Source: Sphingomonadales bacterium (GTDB lineage: Bacteria > Pseudomonadota > Alphaproteobacteria > Sphingomonadales > Sphingomonadaceae). From it: a DNA stretch of 64,000 bases. Below the pieces are notes generated by a model. The model saw only the letters and a list, made by a program, of their open reading frames with translations, was not told where the DNA came from and ran no database searches. The stretch spans positions 1 to 64,000 of the forward strand of contig JAFKLT010000048.1 of NCBI GenBank assembly GCA_017309275.1, given 5' to 3'. Shown here piece by piece: positions 7,785 through 17,105 of the stretch (its first letter is position 1; each line of letters opens with the position of its first letter). The position numbers and the translations under genes are program-made.

Positions 7785-8909
7785 ATGAGAGTGGATGCGC
7801 CGCGGCCGGGCGGGACAAAGGCTCACCTTGTGAGGCATCAGGCGAAGCGAGGCGCGACCCATTGCCGGCATGTCATCGCCGGGTTCCTCCTCGCGGTCAT
7901 CGGCCCTTCCGCGGCAGTCGGCGCTTCCGTGCCTCCAGCCGTTGACGGCAGCCAGGCCGACAGGGATGCCGCCGCCGCTCGGATCGCAGCGCAAGCGATC
8001 GACGCGGGTCACCCTGCCGAAGCGGCGGGCATCCTCGAAACGCTGGTGGCCCCGCGCCATCATATGCTCGCGATCTTGCCCGCGTGGCATCGCGATCTGG
8101 CACGCGCTTACGTCGCGCTCGGCCTGATCGATGGCGCCGCTGGCCAGTATCGGCTCGCCTTGGCCGTCGCGCCCGACGACGAAGTGGTCGCGCTTGGCGA
8201 CGAGCTTGCGGCGATCCTCGCCAAGGAAGGGAGCGCAGACATCGTGCCGGACACGCTGGGGCCGAACGGCGCCAAATATTTTGACCTTCACTGGGTCGAT
8301 CGCGGCAACGGGACGCTCGATTTCGCGGCCGCCTTCACGCTGCCGCAGGATGATGCCGACGGAGCGGCGTATACGGCGGCGACCTACCGCGCCGACTGCC
8401 TTGCGCTCAAGTCGCAGCTGCTCGGGGGCGCCGCCTTCTCGAGTTCGGGCGCGAAGCTGCGGTCGTTCGGCAAGGGTGAGGCCGCGAAGCCGGCTAACGA
8501 CCTGGCGGACCATAGTCTGAGAATGATCTGCCGTCGCGATCCGGCCCAGCAGGTGAAGCATGTGCCCGCAATCGACGGCCGCACGCTGCTCGCGCGCTAC
8601 CGCGCGCAACGCGCGCAGCGGACCGCTTCGGCGCCATCCGGCGGCGAGAGCGGCGCCCACGAGGCCGCGTGCCGCGCGCATGTGGAAATGTTCGTCGGGC
8701 AGCTCGCCGCCGAGGGACAGGTATCGGGGCCGAGCTGGCAGGTGCGCGACTGGTGGGACATCCGGACGGAGGATTTCTCCGAGGAACGCCGCGCCGCGGC
8801 CACGTCGGCGGTCACGGCGCTCGCTCGCGCCGACCCGGGCGCCGCACGCGCTTTCCAGCAGGCCTGCGTGCAAGAAGCGCTGTCGGGCGGAGCCGTCCCC
8901 GGCATGTAG
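7785..8909 (+). CDS. Exported tetratricopeptide-like protein, partner of the CHAT protein
   Basis: 374 residues with a long basic N-terminus followed by a hydrophobic stretch (HVIAGFLLAVIGPSAAVGASV, about 29-50), suggesting export or anchoring. Residues about 55-150 read as TPR-type helical hairpins (AAARIAAQAIDAGHPAEAAGILETLV, LARAYVALGLIDGAAGQYRLALAV). The C-terminal half has several conserved-looking Cys (YRADCLALK, MICRRDP, EAACRAH, FQQACVQ). No catalytic motif is seen. It lies 172 bases upstream of the CHAT protein on the same strand, so the two probably work together. GGAGGATCGGCG precedes the ATG. Confidence 0.65.
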   Translation: MRVDAPRPGGTKAHLVRHQAKRGATHCRHVIAGFLLAVIGPSAAVGASVPPAVDGSQADRDAAAARIAAQAIDAGHPAEAAGILETLVAPRHHMLAILPAWHRDLARAYVALGLIDGAAGQYRLALAVAPDDEVVALGDELAAILAKEGSADIVPDTLGPNGAKYFDLHWVDRGNGTLDFAAAFTLPQDDADGAAYTAATYRADCLALKSQLLGGAAFSSSGAKLRSFGKGEAAKPANDLADHSLRMICRRDPAQQVKHVPAIDGRTLLARYRAQRAQRTASAPSGGESGAHEAACRAHVEMFVGQLAAEGQVSGPSWQVRDWWDIRTEDFSEERRAAATSAVTALARADPGAARAFQQACVQEALSGGAVPGM

Positions 8910-9081
8910 CCGTCTGCCGCTGCCGGGCTTGCACAAATCGGTTTCACGAGCACTGCGGGTGTTCGAAATAGTGCTTTGGCGCCCGAGGCGGCGATCGCGA
9001 GGCCGGTGAGGCGCAGCGATCTTGCTTGCGTCCTTCGCGCGCCGCGATAGGTCGGTCAGGGGTCGCGCTAGGGCAGGGGGC

Positions 9082-11907
9082 GTGCAATTGATCCGGTACA
9101 AATCATGGTTGCTCTTCGGGGCGCTTGCCTTGGCGGCGCCCGAGGTTTCCGCCAAGCTGTCCGTCGACCCCGTTCCCGCGAGTGCCGAGCTGAACGATGC
9201 GCTCGCCGCCAAACGCTATGACGAGGCGATGACTTTGGCACGCCGCGAGCATGAAGCTTGCGTCGCGGTCAAAGGGTCCGATCCTTGCGTCGGACTGCTC
9301 GCCTTGCAAAGCGATGCGCTGACTGCCTGGGCGGTGGATCATGGTGATTTCGATCGCGACGAAAAGGGCGAAGGTATGGCCCTTCGCACCGCGCGCCTCC
9401 TCCACGCCCAGGTTAACAGGCTAAAGGGCTTCGATGGGCCGATCTTCGCGTCGGCGTTCGGCAACCTCGGTGAAATGCTGTCGCTCTACGGCCGGCCGGT
9501 AGAAGGCGAGCAGTATTTGCGGGACGGGCTGCGATACAACATCGTGCGGGCGATGGAGTTCCAGGGAACCGAGCGGCTCTCCGATGCGGCGCTCCGCACG
9601 TCGCTCCTGCGGCTGACCCGCAACCTTGCGCTGCAGGGCCGCAATGAGGAGGCGCGCGGTTATCTCGCTGCCGCCGACAGCCTGCTCTCGACGTTGGCCA
9701 TGATGGGCTCCCCCGAAGCTAAACGCGCGCTCCCCGATTTTCTGGCAGTTGCGGCGCTGGTGCCGGGCGAAGCGAGCGGTGGCGCTGCGGATTATGTCGA
9801 GGCGGCGGTCGGGTATGAATGGGAACGCGAGCACAACGGTGAGGGATGGGACCCCGATGACTGGGCGGCAGTCCGGGGTCGCCTCGCCCGCGACGAGATC
9901 GCTTTTCTCGCGCGGAGCGGGAACATGGCAAAGGCGGTGGCGCGCTTCGATGCCGAGCCGGACCTGCTCCGCGGCGGGCGAGGCGCGTCGCGTCTCGAAT
10001 TTCTCACCCGGCTCGGCGCTGCGCTCGTCGCTGAGGGGCGCGCTAACGAAGGTGCCCCGATTCTCGCCGAGGCAATGCCGGTCGTCGATACGACTTGGGA
10101 CAGGAGCGACGACCGGCGCATCGATGCGCATGCGGCGCGCGGCGCCGCCATCCTCGCGCTCGATCCAGGGCAGCACGCCGATGCCGCGGCCGAATATCGG
10201 AAGGCTGTCTCAGGCGCGGTGGCGCGGGTCGAGGCGGCCGACACAACCGAGGGGCTTGTTCGCGCCGTCCGGCGCTACCGTCCCGTCTTTGAGGGACTGC
10301 TCGGCGCCCTTCCTCCCGAAGCGGCAAGCTCGCTCACGCGCGGAGAAGCGTTCGAGGCGGCCCAATGGTCGTCGATCGGCGAGACCGCGGCGACACTCGC
10401 CAAGGTTTCGGCACGCACATCGCGCAGCGATGGCCCGGTCGCGGAAAAGGAGCGGTTCCGCGAGGAGGTGCGCGCGAGCGTTGCGTCGCTCAACCGCGAG
10501 ATCGCGCAATGGCTATCGGTTCCCGGCAGCCCCGATACCGATCGCGAGTTGCTAGGAAAATTCTATTTGCGCGACGTTGATGCCGTGATGGACGAGATGT
10601 CGACCGAGGAGATCGCCGCGATCGACCCCGCCTATGATCAGCTCGTCAAGCCTCGGCCGATCGCCGCCGAACGAGTGCAGGCGCTGCTCGACAAGGACGA
10701 AGCCGTTCTTTTCTTCCTTTCTGACGAGCGGGGCACGTCGGTCTTTGTTCTGACGCGCTCGGGATTTACATGGCATCGTTCGCGCCTGACCCGCGATGCC
10801 TTGGCGAAGAGCGTTGAGCGGCTGCGCGGTCAGATCAAGCGCGACCTTCGCGAGCGCTGGGTCGGGAGCGTCGACAATTTCGACGAGCAGCTTGCGCACA
10901 ATCTGTATCAGGAGCTCATTGCGCCCATCGAAACGTCCCTCGGCGGCGCAACACGTCTGATGACCGTGACGCCAGGTCCGCTGAGCAGCCTGCCGTTGAC
11001 CTTGCTCGTCACAGCCGGCGCCGACACGCAGAAGCCGCAATTTCTGATTGATCGTTACGAGATTTCGACGCTGCCGTCGGTTTCAAGCCTTTACTCGTTG
11101 CGTTGCCTGCTTCGGCCTGCGGGTGATCGCCCGGCCGGTTGCGGCCCTGGACCCGGTCGCAATCGTCCGCCATCGCAGACGATCCTGTTCGCTGCGGGCG
11201 ATCCGGCGCTCAAGGGTCATTCAGGCGACGACCGGGGTATCGTGGAATATTCGGAACTGTTCCAGCGTGGCATAGCGGACCCGGCCCGGATCATGGCGAT
11301 GCCTTCGCTTCCAGGCACGCGCCGCGAGATCGAGGGCGTGCGATCGATGTTCGATCCTGGACAGACTGTTGCTCTTACGGGCTCCGCGGCGACCGAGGGA
11401 TCGGTCAAGTCGAATCCCGGGCTGGCCAATGCACGCTATGTCCTTTTTTCGACGCACGGTCTGCTGGCGAGCGAGACGGGGCTCGATGGCGAGCCGGGTC
11501 TCGTCTTCACGCCGCCATTAGCGGGGGCGCAGTCCGACAGGGACGATGGTCTTCTCACCGCCTCGGAAGCCGCGCAACTGAAGCTCGCAGCGGATATCGT
11601 CGTACTGTCGGCGTGCAACACGGCAAGTTCGAACGGCAGCGCCGAAGCGGACGGGCTGTCGGGCTTGGCGCAGTCTTTCTTTTATGCTGGCGCGGGTTCG
11701 CTTCTGGTGTCGCACTGGCCGCTCGACGATGAGGCCGGGGCCGAAATCGTCACGCATCTCTTCGCAGGCATCGAAAAGCATCCCGGCGCTCCGGGGGCTG
11801 CGTTCCGGCAGGCGATACTGGCGCTTCGCGCAAAAGACGATACCTCGTCTCCAGCGGTTTGGGCGCCGCTCGTGTTTGTCGGAACCACCGACCGGGGCGT
11901 GCGGTAG
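9082..11907 (+). CDS. TPR-CHAT protein (caspase-like peptidase, exported)
   Basis: 941 residues from the GTG at 9082; an in-frame ATG at 9022 is possible but would bury the signal peptide IRYKSWLLFGALALAAPEVSA. The N-terminal two thirds are alpha-helical with TPR-like repeats. The C-terminal CHAT domain (about 560-935) has the caspase-type dyad: His792 in FSTHGLL and Cys845 in VVLSACNTASS. CHAT domains are clan CD peptidases often acting on partner proteins (family knowledge). Export to the periplasm makes it unlike the cytoplasmic CHAT effectors of type III-E CRISPR. It follows another exported TPR-like protein, a plausible partner or substrate. Confidence 0.87.
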   Translation: MQLIRYKSWLLFGALALAAPEVSAKLSVDPVPASAELNDALAAKRYDEAMTLARREHEACVAVKGSDPCVGLLALQSDALTAWAVDHGDFDRDEKGEGMALRTARLLHAQVNRLKGFDGPIFASAFGNLGEMLSLYGRPVEGEQYLRDGLRYNIVRAMEFQGTERLSDAALRTSLLRLTRNLALQGRNEEARGYLAAADSLLSTLAMMGSPEAKRALPDFLAVAALVPGEASGGAADYVEAAVGYEWEREHNGEGWDPDDWAAVRGRLARDEIAFLARSGNMAKAVARFDAEPDLLRGGRGASRLEFLTRLGAALVAEGRANEGAPILAEAMPVVDTTWDRSDDRRIDAHAARGAAILALDPGQHADAAAEYRKAVSGAVARVEAADTTEGLVRAVRRYRPVFEGLLGALPPEAASSLTRGEAFEAAQWSSIGETAATLAKVSARTSRSDGPVAEKERFREEVRASVASLNREIAQWLSVPGSPDTDRELLGKFYLRDVDAVMDEMSTEEIAAIDPAYDQLVKPRPIAAERVQALLDKDEAVLFFLSDERGTSVFVLTRSGFTWHRSRLTRDALAKSVERLRGQIKRDLRERWVGSVDNFDEQLAHNLYQELIAPIETSLGGATRLMTVTPGPLSSLPLTLLVTAGADTQKPQFLIDRYEISTLPSVSSLYSLRCLLRPAGDRPAGCGPGPGRNRPPSQTILFAAGDPALKGHSGDDRGIVEYSELFQRGIADPARIMAMPSLPGTRREIEGVRSMFDPGQTVALTGSAATEGSVKSNPGLANARYVLFSTHGLLASETGLDGEPGLVFTPPLAGAQSDRDDGLLTASEAAQLKLAADIVVLSACNTASSNGSAEADGLSGLAQSFFYAGAGSLLVSHWPLDDEAGAEIVTHLFAGIEKHPGAPGAAFRQAILALRAKDDTSSPAVWAPLVFVGTTDRGVR

Positions 11908-12093
11908 CGAGAGTTCGGGTGCTCGCAGTGCGTTATGAGTTCAGGTCGCCCTCCAAACGTCCGCTGAGCGCAAATTTGGTCTTGAATCCGCCCGTCTGCT
12001 ACCGGCCAGGTCAAGCGTCGGCGCTGGCTCGCAGCGAACAGGTGGCTGAATGGGATGGCAAGCGGATGCAACAGTCGGCTGCTCAAGAGCGAG

Positions 12094-12561
12094 TTAGTCT
12101 CGTTCCAGAAAAATAGCCTCCGGTATCTCTTGGGCCGGCCACAGAGCGCCATAACTAATCATATTCATCAGAGCGATCTGGTCTTGGTCGAAATGGAACG
12201 AGTAATAAGCGTGGACCGTGACGAACGGATTGCACTCATTCTCGGGCGTGGCTTCAATCCCTCGTGCGCGCGCGATCACCAGATCGCCCACTGGCGTGGC
12301 TTCCAGCAGTTGGAACGGTTGCGGAGCGGGCCACCGAAAACTGGCCCGTCGCATGCTCTCGGTCGAGCGCTCGATTTCTTCGAACGACCCCGCTTGACCG
12401 ATCTTCTCAAAAAACCTTTCGACGAGTCTCAAACGTTTTTCTTGCGCCTGCCTATCAAATACAGGGTCTGGGCGAGGCGATGATATCTGACAAGACATTG
12501 CCGTTCCCGGCATAAACGTGGCGCACGCCACCGCTGTGATTGCCTTCCGCCTCCCGATCAT
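12094..12561 (-). CDS. Putative lipoprotein, unknown function
   Basis: 155 residues from the ATG at 12561, which has GGGGAG 5 bases upstream; a further ATG at 12579 is in frame. The N-terminus MIGRRKAITAVACATFMPGTAMSC reads as a signal peptide with a lipobox-like GTAMSC. The rest is helical and soluble, with no recognised domain. It stands alone between convergent and divergent neighbours. Confidence 0.55.
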   Translation of the reverse strand: MIGRRKAITAVACATFMPGTAMSCQISSPRPDPVFDRQAQEKRLRLVERFFEKIGQAGSFEEIERSTESMRRASFRWPAPQPFQLLEATPVGDLVIARARGIEATPENECNPFVTVHAYYSFHFDQDQIALMNMISYGALWPAQEIPEAIFLERD

Positions 12562-12807
12562 CGGTCGCTCCCCAAACATATAGTGGAGGATACATACAAA
12601 GCCGGTGTCCGCAATCGGTCGCTTCCGGTCGTGGCTATCCGGCGCGCCGCGGATGTCCGCCTCTCTCGGTCTCCCGCCAAAACCGGACCGTTCTTAAATG
12701 GCCACAAGCGGTTAACGCGCCAAAGAGCGCTTGCTGATTGTCTCTCGTAGCATGTGCGGGCCAAGGCAGCAGGATAGGAGGTCGGACGGCTCGCGCGATC
12801 GACCTGC

Positions 12808-13416
12808 TCAGCCAGGATAAGGTGATTCCCTCAATAGTCGGGCAAGATGCGTGGCATTAGCGGCCACCATTTTGGCGGTCTCGGTTACTTTGCTGGGGCG
12901 ATGCTGAAGATCCTTGAAATCGACTGAACCCATCGCCTCACCGACCCAGTAGCAGGCGGCCACGGCGGGAATCGTCCATCCCACATCGTTCAGCGCCTGA
13001 AAGATTTGCGACGAAGCATTATGCGCGCCGTCTTCATTGCCGACGATCGCGGCAACAGCCACTTTCGAAAAGCTTGGCATCCGCCCCTTGTCGTCGGTCT
13101 CCGACAGGAAGGCATCCATTCGTTCCATCACAAGCTTGGCGACGCTTGATGCTTGACCCATCCAGATCGGTGTGCCGAAGATGAGAATATCGGAGGCGAG
13201 GATCGCCTCGCGAATTTTCGGCCATTCGTCGCCAGCACCCTCGTTCGAGGTGACACCCCATTTGATGCTGTGCGCGGCGATACGGATGGGCTTGCCGACA
13301 CGGACGCCTTCCGCCTCGAAATGTTCGGTAAGCACCGCGAGCATGGCATCGGTCGAGCTCTTGCGGCCACGGGCCGACAGCGAGCAATTGATCGCGGTAG
13401 CGGTAATCGGGGGCAT
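12808..13416 (-). CDS. Flavodoxin-family NAD(P)H-dependent reductase
   Basis: 202 residues of the flavodoxin-like FMN reductase family. It has an N-terminal beta strand and phosphate-binding loop (INCSLSARGRKSSTDAML), the mid-protein LIFGTPIWMGQASSVAKLVMERMD flavin-contact segment, and an AAIVGNEDGAHNASSQIF segment. Proteins of this family reduce quinones or flavins with NAD(P)H in the cytoplasm. The ATG at 13416 is preceded by AAAGGAGA with good spacing. Monocistronic as far as can be seen. Confidence 0.85.
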   Translation of the reverse strand: MPPITATAINCSLSARGRKSSTDAMLAVLTEHFEAEGVRVGKPIRIAAHSIKWGVTSNEGAGDEWPKIREAILASDILIFGTPIWMGQASSVAKLVMERMDAFLSETDDKGRMPSFSKVAVAAIVGNEDGAHNASSQIFQALNDVGWTIPAVAACYWVGEAMGSVDFKDLQHRPSKVTETAKMVAANATHLARLLRESPYPG

Positions 13417-13589
13417 ATCGTCTCCTTTACCCCGCCGGGGTGAAGCGCGCGCCGGTCGCGGTTGGTTCCGATGTCATACTGGCGGCGTACCCGGAATGAC
13501 GATGAGCGTCCGCTCTCGACGCGCCTTGGGCGAGTTCCGACAGGGAATTCATGTTGAAAATATCGGTGCCGCCGAGCGCGGGCAGTAAG

Positions 13590-13613
13590 AAGGGGCCGCC
13601 AAAGCGGCCCCTT
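13590..13613 (-). terminator. Intrinsic terminator after the BON gene
   Basis: Hairpin AAGGGGCCGC/GCGGCCCCTT around a short loop, followed by CTT on the minus strand, 17 bases beyond the BON-domain stop codon. Confidence 0.7.
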
Positions 13614-13630
13614 CCTGTCGGCTTGCCGGG

Positions 13631-14422
13631 TCAATCGAGCTTGGGACTGACGACGCCCGAGCTGTAGCGCAGATTGTTCTGCACATGTTTGACGCCCGTG
13701 ACGTCGTCGGCGACATCTTCGGCGCGGCGCTTCGACCGGCGATCCTCGACCGTGCCGGAGAGCGTGACTTCGCCATCTGCGACGCTGACCTCGATCTCGG
13801 AGGCGTCGATCCAGACATCCTCGGTAAGACGGTCGTTCACGTCCTCGCGGATGCGCTCGTCGGAGCGGATATAGCTTTTGGGACCGCGGCCGCGGTGATC
13901 GAGTTCCCGGCGACGGCGCGCGTCGCGATCGCCGAACCAGGAAAGCACTTCGTCGCCGGCGCGGTCGAGGAAGCCGCGTTCGCCCGGGTCATAATCGGGG
14001 CTGCGCGTCCGCGGATATTGGCCGTAAGGCGAATAGCCCTCGACCGGGAGATAGCCGAACTCGCTCGGCCAGTAGTTACCGCCGCGCGAACGATCCTCGC
14101 CTCGGGCTTCGCCGGCAGCATCGTAATAGGCGTCGCGGCGGGGCGTGCGGTCGTAACGGGGCCAATCGGAGCGCTCAGCGCGGCGGACCGGCCGGCGATA
14201 GTCGCCCGCGCGCTCATCCTCCCAATTATCGCGGCGATATTCCTGCTCGCGATAGGCGCGGCGCGGGCGGCGCTGCTCGCGCTCGTCTTCCTCGATCGCC
14301 ACATAAGCGCGCGACGCATCCTCTGCGCGGCCGCGGTTGTAGCGACCCGGCGATGCGCCGGTGTCGGGGCTGCTGTTGTCGCTATAATCCCAGAGCGGGG
14401 TGCGGTCGTCGAACCTGTCCAT
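13631..14422 (-). CDS. BON-domain stress protein with Arg/Asp-rich N-terminus
   Basis: 263 residues from the ATG at 14422 (GGAG, 7-base spacing). Residues 1-185 are low complexity, rich in Arg, Asp, Tyr and Glu. The C-terminal BON domain (about 190-258) carries the typical IREDVNDRLTEDVWIDASEIEVSVADGEV and VTGVKHVQNNL elements. BON domains bind phospholipid or act at the envelope in osmotic and stress protection, but there is no signal peptide here, so a cytoplasmic or peripheral location is likely. A near-consensus EcfG promoter lies 73-97 bases upstream. The frame is open to 14632, but that extension is not family-like. Confidence 0.85.
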   Translation of the reverse strand: MDRFDDRTPLWDYSDNSSPDTGASPGRYNRGRAEDASRAYVAIEEDEREQRRPRRAYREQEYRRDNWEDERAGDYRRPVRRAERSDWPRYDRTPRRDAYYDAAGEARGEDRSRGGNYWPSEFGYLPVEGYSPYGQYPRTRSPDYDPGERGFLDRAGDEVLSWFGDRDARRRRELDHRGRGPKSYIRSDERIREDVNDRLTEDVWIDASEIEVSVADGEVTLSGTVEDRRSKRRAEDVADDVTGVKHVQNNLRYSSGVVSPKLD

Positions 14423-14494
14423 GATCCATCTCCATTTGTTGAGGGTGGCGGGCAGGTTGCCGGGAAGGGAGGCAACCCCCCGTCCCGCCGAACC

Positions 14495-14519
14495 GACGCA
14501 TGGAGTGGGGGCAAGTTCC
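14495..14519 (-). promoter_or_regulatory. EcfG-type promoter, one mismatch
   Basis: Minus-strand GGAAC (14519-14515), 16-base spacer, CGTC (14498-14495) instead of CGTT. Suitable position, about 65-base leader to the BON gene. Confidence 0.5.
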
Positions 14520-14628
14520 CGATCTGGGCGCAATATGTCGCGCTGCGAAGTCAACGCATCGAAGAATGTGACCCGATCTCTCCAATGGGCGGCAGGCGTC
14601 GCCGGCGATGCCGAATTCTCATGGAGAA

Positions 14629-15552
14629 TCAAATCTGGAAAGGATCATACCCAGTGGGCCGCGGGTGCGCCGGGGCCGTCGAACTTGCCGCTGGGGAACC
14701 GGATCTCTCCAACGCATCTTTCCAAAGCCTTCCCAGCTCGACGTCGATCCAGTCGGCTGCAAAAGGATCGAGGCCAGAGCCGGGATAAAGGCAAAACTCG
14801 CCGAAAAGCGGTTGGCAGTCGATTTCGTAAAAATCGACCCGAACGAAGGCTAGGTTCCCGGCAAGCGTCTCTGCAGCTTGCAGCATCGCCCCGAGGGAGG
14901 ACGGTCTGGAAGGTCGATCGGCGGCAGGCACGAGCTGCCGCCAGTTGCGGTCATGCAATATCCAGCGGTGACGGACACCGCGCCCCAAATGTACCTGGAC
15001 GTGCGTCGCGGCACCGCCGAAGACGTAGATCTTGTAGTCGATGGGGAGAGGACGTGCGCCGCCGAGCAACGGCTCGGCGAAAACGCCACGCGGCACATTG
15101 CGATAAGCCCATTCGTCGAGCCAGCGGCCGTACTCCCGGCGCTGCCACCGGCGCGCGGCTCGCTGGACCTGCTTCCAGCGTTCGCAATCCGGAAACGTCT
15201 CCAGGATTTGATACTGGTTACACCCATGACGCGCTTTGACGATAGATGGGAGGGCGAACGGAATGAAGCGCGGCAGCATCTGGCCCTGCCAGAGCGTCGG
15301 TATGATCCAGTTTGCGCCGAGTTGCTTCGAGGCCAAGCATTTTGCCTCAAGCTTATCCAGCAGCGTCGTTTGCAACGGTGACCGATCATTCAATTTGCGG
15401 AGCTGGACGAGCTCGGTGAAGCGCGTCGGATTGAGCAAGTCGGGCAGGCGTCGATGACGCAAGGCGTAGAGAAAGGCAATCCGGTGCGCGGCTATCGAGG
15501 AGCCGACATTGTCCACTTTCGCCGGGTCTTCCGAGGCGCGCGAGAGTTTCAT
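14629..15552 (-). CDS. TupA-like ATP-grasp enzyme
   Basis: 307-residue protein resembling the ATP-grasp TupA family of polysaccharide or teichuronopeptide amide ligases. Family-like segments are FTELVQLRKLND and LLDKLEAKCLASKQLGANWIIPTLW near the N-terminus, KIYVFGGAATHVQVHLGR in the middle, and the metal/ATP segment FVRVDFYEIDCQPLFGEFCLYPGSG near the C-terminus. The family typically joins an amino acid to a glycan or peptide in surface polymer synthesis. No glycosyltransferases surround it, so its substrate is unknown. The ATG at 15552 is taken as the start, without a strong ribosome binding site. Confidence 0.78.
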   Translation of the reverse strand: MKLSRASEDPAKVDNVGSSIAAHRIAFLYALRHRRLPDLLNPTRFTELVQLRKLNDRSPLQTTLLDKLEAKCLASKQLGANWIIPTLWQGQMLPRFIPFALPSIVKARHGCNQYQILETFPDCERWKQVQRAARRWQRREYGRWLDEWAYRNVPRGVFAEPLLGGARPLPIDYKIYVFGGAATHVQVHLGRGVRHRWILHDRNWRQLVPAADRPSRPSSLGAMLQAAETLAGNLAFVRVDFYEIDCQPLFGEFCLYPGSGLDPFAADWIDVELGRLWKDALERSGSPAASSTAPAHPRPTGYDPFQI

Positions 15553-16390
15553 GCCATGTCGGTCTCACGGCTGAACGACGTGTGGCCGCTATCGCGGAAG
15601 CTCGGCCGATCCAGGTTTATTTCGCGGCAAAGCTGCATGCGGATACGAACGACCCGGCGCAGAAAACGCTCCCGGCAATATCATCGACCGACCTCCGATC
15701 ATCCAGGCAGCGCTCAGGCGCTCGGGTGCGACCAACCGGTGAGGAACGCGTCATCGCGCGCACCGCTGCGGATCGCGTGCAGCATCGCACGTCTCAACCT
15801 CGGATCTTCATGAAAGGGCAAAGGAAGATTGCTACCGGTCAGCCTATTCGAGCGAAGGGGGGAGGGAAAGACCCCGGCGTGACTATGCCGAAACAGAAAA
15901 AATGCTGACCGTGTATCCGATGATTCGATTGCAGCATCCGCTTGCCTCAAACATTAGGCGCGTAACACACTCCGACGGCCAAACTGAGCGATATGTCGTT
16001 GAGCCGGATATGCGCGCCGATATTCGGACAACGTAGGGGAGCGGCCCGGACGACGATTGGATGCGTACGCCGACGGCAATTCGACTGAGACGTGGGATCG
16101 AACAGCCGCGGCGATACGCGAAGCGATGCACATGGCGGCGGCAGACCGACCGATCACCGTCGAAGCCCGTGCGCGGTTGAAATGCAGTTGGCGAAGAAAG
16201 GTTGCAAAGATGGGACGCACGGTCGCCGCCATTCTGGAAAATTGTCGAGGCTGCCCTCGACGCAATCGCGGCCTCAGGCCTCGGTGCGGCCATTACCGAT
16301 AGACGAGGACGGAGAGCCGCGCGCGCGGGCACGGGCGGGAACGACGATAGCCGCGGCGCATTGGTCATAAGACAGCAAAGGAGCTTTCCG
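15553..16390. other. 838-base region without a convincing gene
   Basis: Several overlapping frames of 60-180 codons exist on both strands, but none has a good ribosome binding site, a family resemblance or a consistent codon pattern. One short plus frame (15902-16036, 44 residues) is the only one with ordinary composition and it lacks a Shine-Dalgarno. It may be decayed coding sequence or a rapidly evolving gene. The last 55 bases hold a weak EcfG-like site for the DJ-1 gene. Confidence 0.4.
16338..16362 (+). promoter_or_regulatory. Weak EcfG-like promoter
   Basis: GGAAC, 16-base spacer, CATT. The -10 element departs from CGTT, so this is only a suggestion. It lies 28 bases before the DJ-1/PfpI gene. 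Confidence 0.25.
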
Positions 16391-16951
16391 ATGACCAAGG
16401 ACAATATACTCGCCGGCTGCAGGATCCTGATCATGGCGACAGATGGCTTCGAACAATCCGAGCTTGAAGTGCCACTTCAGCGTCTGGAGGACGCCGGCGC
16501 GGAGGTCGAAATCGCATCGATCGACGATGATGATATTACCGGCTGGGACGAAGACGATTGGGGCGACGAGGTCGAAGTCGATCTCAAGATCGCCGACGTC
16601 GACACCGACCGTTATGACGCGCTCGTCCTGCCGGGCGGCCAGATCAATCCCGACTTGCTGCGGGTCGAGGACAAGGCGATCTCGATCATTCGGGCCTTCG
16701 CAGGTGCTGGCAAGCCGGTTGCCGCGATTTGCCATGCGCCGTGGCTTCTCGTCGAAGCCGGGCTCGCATCCGGCAAGCGGATGACGAGCTACAAGTCGAT
16801 CCGCACCGATGTTGCCAATGCCGGCGCGCAGGTGGTCGATGAGAGCGTCGTGGTCGACGGCAATATCATCACCAGTCGCTGTCCCGACGACCTGCCCGAC
16901 TTTTGCGATGCGATCGTCGCAGCGGTGGCCGACCGCAGGGCGCGGGCGTAG
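16391..16951 (+). CDS. DJ-1/PfpI-family protein (type 1 glutamine amidotransferase fold)
   Basis: 186 residues of the PfpI/YhbO class. The nucleophile elbow is AAICHAPWLL with Cys114 followed by His115, and the family segments ALVLPGGQINPDLLR and ADVDTDRYDALVLPGG are present. Such proteins act as stress-induced deglycases, chaperones or glyoxalases, with substrates debated. AAAGGAG precedes the ATG by 8 bases. An unusual acidic insert (DDDDITGWDEDDWGDEVE, about 45-62) lies before the core. The context of small stress genes fits a protective role. Confidence 0.88.
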   Translation: MTKDNILAGCRILIMATDGFEQSELEVPLQRLEDAGAEVEIASIDDDDITGWDEDDWGDEVEVDLKIADVDTDRYDALVLPGGQINPDLLRVEDKAISIIRAFAGAGKPVAAICHAPWLLVEAGLASGKRMTSYKSIRTDVANAGAQVVDESVVVDGNIITSRCPDDLPDFCDAIVAAVADRRARA

Positions 16952-17043
16952 CTGTGCCGAGCTCAATACGGGACTGTTGAGTTGTGAAAAGGCGATCGCG
17001 TGCGGGCACAGCGATTCTTGCGGTAAGCTGTTGAAAGCGGCGG

Positions 17044-17068
17044 GGAACTCGCTGCTTTATGGCGCGTC
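17044..17068 (+). promoter_or_regulatory. EcfG-type promoter, one mismatch
   Basis: GGAAC, 16-base spacer, CGTC, followed by GTTT. It lies 37 bases before the small Gln/Asn-rich gene and matches the variant seen upstream of the BON gene. Confidence 0.5.
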
Positions 17069-17105
17069 GTTTCCAAGCCTGCCGCCCAGGCAGTTTGGAA
17101 AGGGG

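Noticed and set aside
9022-9081. Upstream ATG start of the CHAT protein
   Set aside because: It would place 20 charged residues before a good signal peptide and has no clear ribosome binding site; GTG 9082 preferred though not certain.
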